Origin: Thermodesulfobacteriota bacterium
Lineage (GTDB): Bacteria; Desulfobacterota; Syntrophobacteria; BM002
Assembly (NCBI GenBank): GCA_947259475.1
Contig: CAMYLW010000034.1
Coordinates: forward strand, 1 to 5,564
Direction of reading: 5' to 3'
DNA length: 5,564 bases
Positions 1 through 3,947 of this stretch are shown here, in pieces. How positions within the stretch are numbered: the first letter of the stretch is position 1; each line of letters starts with the position of its first letter. The notes below the pieces were generated by a model, which was not told the DNA's origin, did no database searches, and saw only the letters and a program-made list of their open reading frames with translations. Position numbers and translations under genes: made by a program.

Positions 1-78
1 GTACTGGATGGTGATTTGGACGAGCTGATAGAGGCTTATCTGATGCAGGGAGGTGGTGAGGGAAAGAGTAGTCAGTAG
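1..78 (+). CDS. C-terminal end of an unidentified protein (partial at left edge)
   Basis: Frame 1 is open from the first base to a TAG at 76-78 and encodes 25 residues: an acidic, helix-like stretch (VLDGDLDELIEAYLMQ) followed by a Gly-rich, polar tail (GGGEGKSSQ). The other two plus frames close within 30 bases. The composition looks like a real protein end, but I do not recognise the family. The last three residues and the stop are encoded by the first units of the heptamer array starting at 67, so the repeat has probably changed or created the C-terminus. The gene runs towards the convergent ribonuclease gene, whose stop is about 175 bp away. The reverse strand is also open over these few bases, so coding is likely but not proven. 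Confidence 0.45.
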   Translation, partial: VLDGDLDELIEAYLMQGGGEGKSSQ

Positions 79-138
79 TCAGTAGTCAGTAGTCAGGTGT
101 CAGGTGTCAGGTGTCAGGTGTCAGGTGTCAGGTGTCAG
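67..138. repeat. Tandem heptanucleotide array, 4 x AGTAGTC then 6 x AGGTGTC
   Basis: Four perfect AGTAGTC units (67-94) run without a break or phase change into six perfect AGGTGTC units (95-136), ending with a partial AG. The two unit types differ at two of seven positions, so one probably arose from the other and each was then amplified separately. The array covers the end and stop codon of the left-edge gene. The AGGTGTC unit recurs at 2270-2300. Unit length and location resemble the short tandemly repeated repetitive (STRR) heptamers known from cyanobacteria and seen in other bacteria. No function is evident. Confidence 0.97.
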
Positions 139-200
139 AAAACAGGAAAAACCATATTCTGGCTTTTGCCAAGTGAAATCTTTAAGAATAAACTGTTTTT

Positions 201-249
201 AGTGCTCAGTGCTTAGTGCCTCGGCTTTGCTGCCCGCTGCTTGCTGTCC
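201..249. repeat. Two short degenerate heptamer runs just beyond the ribonuclease stop
   Basis: Positions 201-221 read as AGTGCTC, AGTGCTT, AGTGCCT. Positions 229-249 read as GCTGCCC, GCTGCTT, GCTGTCC. Each is three units of period 7 with one or two changes per unit, separated by 7 bp (222-228). The second run ends 2 bp before the reverse-strand stop codon at 252-254. The repeat family differs in sequence from the 67-138 array but has the same period. The stretch 139-200 between the arrays holds only a weak TGGC/TTTT/GCCA hairpin and no gene. Confidence 0.8.
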
Positions 250-251
250 CC

Positions 252-1649
252 TTATACCATCTTCAGTTTCAATACTTCCTCCCTGGCACTCACACGTACT
301 ACCTCCACGCGAAAATGATCTCCGGGGTTTAAGCCCCTTCCCTCCTCCAGAGGCATCCTGGCTTCCAACAGACACTCTGGTATTAACAAATTGTAAGTTC
401 TCCTGCCCTGTCTCAAGACCAGAGCGTCCAAGAACTTGATCTGCTCTTTTTCCAAATATTTAAGAATCCAATATCTTGTCCATTCCCTTTTCATTTGCAA
501 AGCTTGACTCTGACCAATGGTTATCCTGGCAACAATTGGCTCCAGGGCTTCCAGCGTATAGACAGGAAGTTTTTCCTGCACCATACTCTTGAGCTGCCGT
601 AAAACCACCAAATCCATATAACGCCGGATGGGAGACGTCCAATTGGTATATGCGGTTACGCCCAGACCGTTGTGTGGTTTAGGTTTAACGCCCAGTTCGG
701 CTCGGCTCAGATAACGGCGCTGCGAATAATTGAGATAGAGATCGTCAGTGCCTTCACCCACGAGATTCTCTTGGGGTTTCTCTTGGCTGCGATAGATAGC
801 TGGAACATTATTGGCGGCCAGCGCTTTAGCAGCTAAACCGTTGGCTAGGATCATGAGCTCGGAGACTATCAGCTGTGCAGGAGTCTCACGATCCAGCTTG
901 CCAATATTAATATCGTTATTGCTGTTCACCCAGATACGGAGTTCGGGCAGTGGTAAGAGAAGCGCTCCTTGTTTAATCCTCTGTCGCCGGAGTCGGGTGC
1001 AGAGACGGTAAAGTTTACCAAGATCCTCTTCAGTTGCCACCAACTCGTTGGCTTCTGAGTAAGTAAGTTGTCGCTGGACTCGTATCCGGCTTGGAGCAAA
1101 CCGATAATCTTGCAACTGATCCTCACTGTCAAAGCGAACCAGCAAACTCAAAGCCAACCGTTCCTCCCCTTGTCTGAGGCTACAGACATCTTCAGAAATC
1201 ATTGTAGGCAGCATGGGGATTCTGGTATCTGGTAAATAATGGGAGGTAACCCGTTCCAGAGCCTCGTTGTCCAAGGGACTATCAGGAAAAACTACCGCTG
1301 CTGCATCAGCAATGTGGATTCCCACCTCAGTGCCATTTTCCACTGCACGCATGCTGAGCCCGTCATCATAATCTCTCGTCGCAGATCCGTCGATGGTTAG
1401 AACGGAGATTGAGGTCAGGTCCTCACGTAAGCCTCCCTCATCCCTGTTACTCGTACCCCTCAAATCTCCGGCAGCCTGAGCGGCAGCGTCGATAATGCCA
1501 GATGAAAATTCTTGTTGGATACCAAAACGGTGAAGGTAAAGGTTTTCATCCACCCTCCAAACACCCAACTTGACCAGTAGTTCGAATACGCCCTGAGGCA
1601 CGGGAGGCCTCGTTACCCAGGAGACAGAAATCTTGGAGCATTTGTACAT
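252..1649 (-). CDS. RNB-family (RNase II/R-like) exoribonuclease, catalytic C-terminal part (frameshifted from its N-terminus)
   Basis: This part encodes the catalytic half of a ribonuclease II/R family 3'-5' exoribonuclease, which degrades RNA processively in the cytoplasm. The RNB core starts near residue 80. TIDGSATRDYDD supplies Asp87, 93, 95 and 96, with the 6-2-1 spacing of the four metal-binding aspartates of E. coli RNase II (D201, D207, D209, D210). The family signature Y-T-N-W-T-S-P-I-R-R-Y-M-D follows at 334-346, with the catalytic-type arginine. The last 60 residues look like an S1/OB-type RNA-binding barrel. The ATG at 1647-1649 is probably not the true start: the first 15-20 residues are an out-of-frame read of the upstream fragment's sequence. 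True coding in this frame begins near 1590-1605. Joined to the 1546-2217 frame after removal of one base, the gene gives 654 residues, which suits single-S1 RNB proteins of this type. I see no clear terminator after the TAA. Confidence 0.9.
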   Translation of the reverse strand: MYKCSKISVSWVTRPPVPQGVFELLVKLGVWRVDENLYLHRFGIQQEFSSGIIDAAAQAAGDLRGTSNRDEGGLREDLTSISVLTIDGSATRDYDDGLSMRAVENGTEVGIHIADAAAVVFPDSPLDNEALERVTSHYLPDTRIPMLPTMISEDVCSLRQGEERLALSLLVRFDSEDQLQDYRFAPSRIRVQRQLTYSEANELVATEEDLGKLYRLCTRLRRQRIKQGALLLPLPELRIWVNSNNDINIGKLDRETPAQLIVSELMILANGLAAKALAANNVPAIYRSQEKPQENLVGEGTDDLYLNYSQRRYLSRAELGVKPKPHNGLGVTAYTNWTSPIRRYMDLVVLRQLKSMVQEKLPVYTLEALEPIVARITIGQSQALQMKREWTRYWILKYLEKEQIKFLDALVLRQGRRTYNLLIPECLLEARMPLEEGRGLNPGDHFRVEVVRVSAREEVLKLKMV

Positions 1650-2217
1650 AGTGTTCCCGATTCTCGAGTTCTACGGCTGCTTCACCCTTCCACACTGCTG
1701 CGAGCCAAGCACTCCCCTCTGCCAACTCTTTTTCCCTCTGGGCTTGTCGTTCATACTGAATTCTTATCTGTTCGAGCCTTTCTGGGCTGTTGGCGTAAAA
1801 AAGCCCCCCCTTGTACTTAAAGTGGAGGTCATCTGTGAGGAGAGCCCTAAACACAGCCGAGGTATGATCTGCAGTAATCTCTTCATTGAAACACATTTCT
1901 GCCAGGTGTTGGCTATCGAATCCTCCTTCTTCCTCGTGTAGCAAATCCCACAACTCTTCCACGGAGACGCGGTTCATGAGATTCTGGCGCCTCGCTGCCG
2001 CCTCCTGGAGGGCAGCCACCAACTGAGTCCTGCTTTGTTCGACATCAAGGAGTTCATCATCAATATGAAGAATTCGCTTGAGAGAAACATTAGCCTCGCG
2101 ATCTTGTTCAGTCAGCACCAGCACCCGGCTGTTCTTCACCTCCAGGCATACCGCACACAGGAGTTTTTTGCTCTCAAAAAATTCGACTTTCGCTCCTGGC
2201 TTGATCTCTGTTTCCAT
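1546..2217 (-). CDS. RNB-family exoribonuclease, N-terminal part (same gene as 252-1649, broken by frameshift)
   Basis: This is the 5' part of the ribonuclease gene. Residues from about 6 to 50 have a small beta-barrel pattern (KPGAKVEFFESKKLLCAV onward) like the N-terminal domain of stand-alone bacterial RNB proteins. A largely helical, winged-helix-like segment follows, including VSVEELWDLL and AVFRALLTDDLHFKYKGGLFY, and then a charged helix ending in LCLLGNEAS-like sequence before the frame is lost. The last 15 or so residues before the stop at 1546 (GRIRTTGQ onward) are out-of-frame and not family-like. I prefer the ATG at 2215-2217, with AAGGA at 2222-2226 and a 4-base gap. An in-frame TTG lies at 2227-2229. 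The promoter and leader region is made entirely of heptamer repeats. The gene may be read through from apgM, 270 bp upstream on the same strand. Confidence 0.85.
   Translation of the reverse strand: METEIKPGAKVEFFESKKLLCAVCLEVKNSRVLVLTEQDREANVSLKRILHIDDELLDVEQSRTQLVAALQEAAARRQNLMNRVSVEELWDLLHEEEGGFDSQHLAEMCFNEEITADHTSAVFRALLTDDLHFKYKGGLFYANSPERLEQIRIQYERQAQREKELAEGSAWLAAVWKGEAAVELENREHYVQMLQDFCLLGNEASRASGRIRTTGQVGCLEGG
1589..1606 (-). other. Frameshift site inside the RNB ribonuclease gene
   Basis: On the minus strand the upstream frame reads E-A-S-R-A-S-G-R-I-R and the downstream frame reads P-Q-G-V-F-E-L-L-V-K-L. The sensible protein is ...GNEASRA-(S/Q)-GVFELLVKLGVW..., so the switch lies between about 1606 and 1589. 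Skipping one base (a +1 shift) restores the frame, and the length 252-2217 minus one base is divisible by three. Two short homopolymers (GGG at 1602-1604 and CCC at 1591-1593 on the plus strand) are likely places for an indel. There is no stop codon or known slippery motif to suggest programmed shifting. Confidence 0.8.
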
Positions 2218-2225
2218 GCTGTCCT

Positions 2226-2267
2226 TCAATCCTCAATCCCAAACCCCAAATCCCAAACACCAAATCT
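2226..2267. repeat. Six degenerate CAAATCC-type heptamers in the ribonuclease leader
   Basis: The plus strand reads as consecutive 7-mers TCAATCC, TCAATCC, CAAACCC, CAAATCC, CAAACAC and CAAATCT. The array begins at the edge of the AAGGA ribosome-binding site of the minus-strand ribonuclease, so it forms the whole proximal 5' leader. On the transcribed strand it is G-rich (GGATTTG-type units with runs of 3-4 G). It is followed after 2 bp by an AGGTGTC array. The related AAATCC word appears twice more, 14 bp apart, at 2349-2354 and 2363-2368. Confidence 0.85.
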
Positions 2268-2269
2268 CA

Positions 2270-2300
2270 GGGTGTCAGGTGTCAGGTGTCAGGTGTCAGG
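2270..2300. repeat. Second AGGTGTC heptamer array
   Basis: One GGGTGTC unit (2270-2276) and three perfect AGGTGTC units (2277-2297) are followed by a partial AGG. The unit and orientation match positions 95-138, so the two arrays form direct repeats flanking the ribonuclease gene. Confidence 0.95.
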
Positions 2301-2388
2301 AAAGAGAAACACAAAAGCTGAAACCTGAATTTTGCTCTATGCCTTCTCAAATCCGCACTTCGAAATCCCGCAACTCGTATATCCTTCT

Positions 2389-2414
2389 ATCGCAAGCAAA
2401 GCTTGCTCCTACAG
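2389..2414 (-). repeat. REP-like palindromic element with GTAG signature
   Basis: A perfect stem GCAAGC (2392-2397) / GCTTGC (2401-2406) has a 3-base loop. On the minus strand it is preceded by CCTGTAGGA and followed by GAT. The order GTAG, G(G)AG, hairpin, CGAT is the layout of Pseudomonas REP elements, whose usual form has a GCGGGC/GCCCGC stem in the same flanks. Such elements are single-stranded-DNA substrates of RAYT (IS200/IS605-like) transposases and sit in intergenic space, as here. No RAYT gene is in this window. Assignment rests on motif resemblance of one copy. Confidence 0.55.
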
Positions 2415-2444
2415 GAATTGTTATAAAAGGTGCTGTACTTTCTT

Positions 2445-2479
2445 CCTTGTGCCTTGCGCCTTGCGCCTTGTGCCTTTCA
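2445..2479. repeat. CCTTGYG heptamer array after the apgM stop
   Basis: The units are CCTTGTG, CCTTGCG, CCTTGCG and CCTTGTG, with a fifth degenerate unit CCTTTCA. The array ends 10 bp from the reverse-strand stop codon of apgM (2490-2492). It has the same period of seven as the other arrays but an unrelated unit sequence. Confidence 0.9.
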
Positions 2480-2513
2480 TCAATCTCCATTAGGCCCCGT
2501 ATTTCATCAATCT
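2475..2513. repeat. 12-bp direct repeat across the apgM stop codon
   Basis: TTTCATCAATCT occurs at 2475-2486 and again at 2502-2513, offset by 27 bp (nine codons, in frame). The inner copy encodes the Arg-Leu-Met-Lys near the C-terminus of the mutase. The outer copy would encode the same residues just past the stop. It looks like the remains of a small duplication at the gene's 3' end. Confidence 0.6.
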
Positions 2514-3584
2514 TTCCGCATGGGCCAGAAGCAACGGCAGCACATCCGTGCTCTTTATACGGCCCAGGCCACCGGTGAGAAAGGAGGTCTCACCGAACGT
2601 CTGGCAGCCGTCCATTCGGGCAGTTTTTGCCGCGATGCAGATGGGGACCGGGTGCCAGGAGTGGCTGGCGAGGCTGCACGGCGTTGAGTGGTCTCCGGTA
2701 ATACAGAGGACATTCGGCTGCAGATCCACCAGGCGCGGCAACAACCGGTCGAAATGTTCGATCACCTCCACCTTGCCTTGGAAGTTACCGTCCTCACCCA
2801 TGGAATCCGTTTTCTTGATGTGGAGGAAGAGGAAGTCGGTGTTGGGAAGTTCGCGCTCCACGAGATCTAATTCTTCCTCCACCGTGGATTGTCCTTCCTC
2901 GATCACTCGCATGCCGGCCAGCTTGGCCACACCTTTGTACATGGGATAGGCGGCCACAGCGCAGGCTCGCCACTTGAAAAGCTCGCAGAAGTTGGGCAGG
3001 GGATCATAAATGTCAAAGCCGCGCATCATGACGAAGTTGGCCTTCGCTTCTTCTGCCAACACTTCTTTCGCCCTGGCGATGAAGGTGTTGGCCAGTCGTG
3101 CACCTTCCTCAGCCTCGGAGGTCGGGTTCTCCTGGGTAGGCGCAACTTCCAGCGGCTTCAAGCCGGTTTTCTGCGGGTCACTGTCGCAGAGCCGACCGTC
3201 CAGTTGCTTTCCTCTAAAAATCGCTGCGGCTCGGTACTCCTTGACGTGCTGAAGCAGCACCTGCACTCCTTCGATTTCCTTGATGTTTTCAGCAAGCAAA
3301 TCAGTCACCCGTTTGCCTTCTTCGTCTGGAATACGTCCGGCGCGCCGATCCGAAATGGTGCCATCGGACGCCAAAGTGGCAAAATTCAGTCGGCTGGCCA
3401 TGTCACCCGGCTCGAATACGAACGGTGTCCCGGCCGTGTCCAGTACGCCCCGCCCGATCATATACTGAAACGGGTCGTAGCCGAACAAGGTTCGGGGTGT
3501 GGGCGGCTTCCAGCGAAGTTTTCCCCTCCGGTCCAGCCAAACCACCCACTCCGTCCATGACCACCAGCACGACTTTGGTATCAT
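2490..3584 (-). CDS. apgM: 2,3-bisphosphoglycerate-independent phosphoglycerate mutase, archaeal type, C-terminal part
   Basis: The enzyme interconverts 3-phosphoglycerate and 2-phosphoglycerate in glycolysis and gluconeogenesis. It is a metal-dependent member of the alkaline phosphatase superfamily. The real protein begins at about residue 33 with LFGYDPFQYMIGRGVLDTAG, the motif just after the catalytic-serine loop; residues before it are out-of-frame. Downstream are the family blocks FLFLHIKKTDSMGEDG (252-266) and CITGDHSTP (294-302) with Asp298-His299, then HSWHPVP with His308 and His311. Together these are the metal-binding residues. The C-terminus is complete (TAA at 2490-2492). The preceding block in 3403-3621 has the N-terminal MDG motif, but the roughly 30 residues between, including the expected serine nucleophile, are absent. 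As sequenced, neither fragment should be active. The family assignment is firm. Confidence 0.9.
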   Translation of the reverse strand: MIPKSCWWSWTEWVVWLDRRGKLRWKPPTPRTLFGYDPFQYMIGRGVLDTAGTPFVFEPGDMASRLNFATLASDGTISDRRAGRIPDEEGKRVTDLLAENIKEIEGVQVLLQHVKEYRAAAIFRGKQLDGRLCDSDPQKTGLKPLEVAPTQENPTSEAEEGARLANTFIARAKEVLAEEAKANFVMMRGFDIYDPLPNFCELFKWRACAVAAYPMYKGVAKLAGMRVIEEGQSTVEEELDLVERELPNTDFLFLHIKKTDSMGEDGNFQGKVEVIEHFDRLLPRLVDLQPNVLCITGDHSTPCSLASHSWHPVPICIAAKTARMDGCQTFGETSFLTGGLGRIKSTDVLPLLLAHAERLMKYGA

Positions 3585-3621
3585 TCTCCACAGCCAAAGA
3601 GGAAAGTAGGTTCAGGTCCAT
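3403..3621 (-). CDS. apgM: apgM N-terminal fragment (frame lost after residue 45)
   Basis: The true 5' end of the phosphoglycerate mutase gene is here. VVLVVMDGVGG (residues 17-27) carries the first metal-binding Asp23 of the alkaline phosphatase fold. PEGKTSLEAAHTPNL (31-45) is the typical block that follows. After Leu45 (3487-3489) the frame reads nonsense (VRLRPVSV onward) to a stop at 3403. The ATG at 3619-3621 has AAAGGGAAA centred at about 3631, with 8 bases between GGG and ATG, so the start is well supported. Adding 45 residues to the 332 of the downstream fragment gives 377, roughly 30 short of archaeal-type mutases (about 400). Confidence 0.85.
   Translation of the reverse strand: MDLNLLSSLAVENDTKVVLVVMDGVGGLAGPEGKTSLEAAHTPNLVRLRPVSVYDRAGRTGHGRDTVRIRAG
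3486..3490 (-). other. apgM: Deletion/frameshift junction in apgM with CCTTG microhomology
   Basis: The N-terminal frame ends ...T-P-N-L (AAC CTT) and the C-terminal frame starts L-F-G-Y-D-P (TTG TTC); the two meet over CCTTG. Family members have a segment between these blocks of about 30 residues that holds the catalytic serine (PGS.xAHLAL-like). A deletion between one CCTTG in an Asn-Leu-Asp/Glu sequence and another in an Ala-Leu-Phe sequence would give exactly this junction and this frame change. The junction is seen in the sequence; the mechanism is inference. Confidence 0.6.
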
Positions 3622-3706
3622 GTTGATTTCCCTTTCGGTTAGATAAGTTTGTACTGCCTTGCGTGCACTGTAGCTGATTGCACAATCTCATCTCCACCGC
3701 TATTGT

Positions 3707-3715
3707 ATTGTAGCA
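3707..3715 (-). promoter_or_regulatory. Candidate extended -10 promoter for apgM
   Basis: On the minus strand TGCTACAAT (3715-3707) matches an extended -10 (TGn plus TACAAT, five of six to TATAAT). The expected -35 position has only a poor match, as is common with extended -10 promoters. Transcription would start near 3700, giving a leader of about 80 bases before the apgM ATG. Confidence 0.4.
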
Positions 3716-3731
3716 AAGTCAGGACACCATC

Positions 3732-3759
3732 TTGACATGCGATAAAGAATAATTACAAC
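3732..3759 (+). promoter_or_regulatory. Candidate sigma-70 promoter upstream of the glycosyltransferase
   Basis: A perfect TTGACA (3732-3737) is followed after 16 bp by TACAAC (3754-3759; four of six to TATAAT). The start site would be near 3766, with a leader of about 180 bases that contains the 3820-3849 inverted repeat. The weak -10 limits confidence. Confidence 0.35.
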
Positions 3760-3774
3760 TATGCAAAACCATAT

Positions 3775-3802
3775 TAGACAAACCTGCAAGGTCTGGTCAA
3801 AT
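3775..3802 (+). promoter_or_regulatory. Alternative plus-strand promoter candidate
   Basis: TAGACA (3775-3780, five of six) is followed after 16 bp by TCAAAT (3797-3802, four of six). If used, the inverted repeat at 3820-3849 would begin about 10 bases into the transcript. It is a competing reading to the 3732-3759 site. Confidence 0.25.
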
Positions 3803-3819
3803 ACTTCGAGGATTTTCTA

Positions 3820-3849
3820 GATGTACAACCACCAATGAGGTAGTACATC
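3820..3849. promoter_or_regulatory. Inverted repeat: possible operator or leader hairpin
   Basis: Arms GATGTACAACC (3820-3830) and GGTAGTACATC (3839-3849) pair over 11 positions with a single A-A mismatch, around an 8-base loop. The outer seven pairs are perfect. It lies about 100 bp before the glycosyltransferase ATG and just downstream of the promoter candidates. That position suits a repressor operator or an RNA hairpin in the leader. There is no T-run after it, so it is not an intrinsic terminator. Confidence 0.5.
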
Positions 3850-3947
3850 ATCAGTAGCGCTTAAATAAAGCCCTGCTTCTGAGCGTAATTCAAATATCGG
3901 TCTGATTCATTACTTCAAGAGAATTCGAACTGAGCGAGGAGGTCAAG

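Larger units (their letters stand above)
3622..3947. other. Divergent intergenic region between apgM and the glycosyltransferase
   Basis: This is 326 bp with no credible ORF. It is AT-richer than the genes and free of the heptamer arrays found elsewhere in the window. It holds the apgM ribosome-binding site, a candidate minus-strand promoter (3707-3715), two candidate plus-strand promoters (3732-3759 and 3775-3802), a strong inverted repeat (3820-3849) and, at its right end, the AGGAGGT ribosome-binding site of the glycosyltransferase. A small 5-bp inverted repeat (GTGCA at 3663-3667, TGCAC at 3679-3683) would lie in the apgM leader. Confidence 0.7.

Noticed and set aside
67..138. CRISPR array
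   Set aside because: The 7-bp units are directly adjacent with no spacers, so this is a simple tandem repeat.
150..200. Intrinsic terminator between the convergent genes
   Set aside because: The TGGC-TTTT-GCCA hairpin has only four to five pairs and is not followed directly by a U-run on either strand.
209..439. Plus-strand ORF opposite the ribonuclease 3' end
   Set aside because: It is Pro/Ser/Leu-rich shadow coding, antisense to conserved RNB sequence, with no ribosome-binding site or family resemblance.
1546..1649. Programmed frameshift producing two ribonuclease products
   Set aside because: There is no in-frame stop at the shift, no A/U-rich slippery heptamer and no obvious stimulatory stem; an indel is simpler.
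1633..2578. Overlapping plus-strand ORFs across the ribonuclease 5' end and repeat region
   Set aside because: They are antisense to a recognisable protein and read through heptamer arrays and the REP-like hairpin; the residues are repeat-derived.
2889..3560. Long plus-strand ORF (223 codons) opposite apgM
   Set aside because: It is a mirror of the conserved mutase coding strand; its length follows from GC-biased codons and it has no domain pattern.
3489..3584. ATG at 3584 as the true start of phosphoglycerate mutase
   Set aside because: Residues 1-32 from this ATG (Trp/Arg/Lys-rich) are the N-terminal fragment read in the wrong frame; the true N-terminus with the MDG motif starts at 3621.
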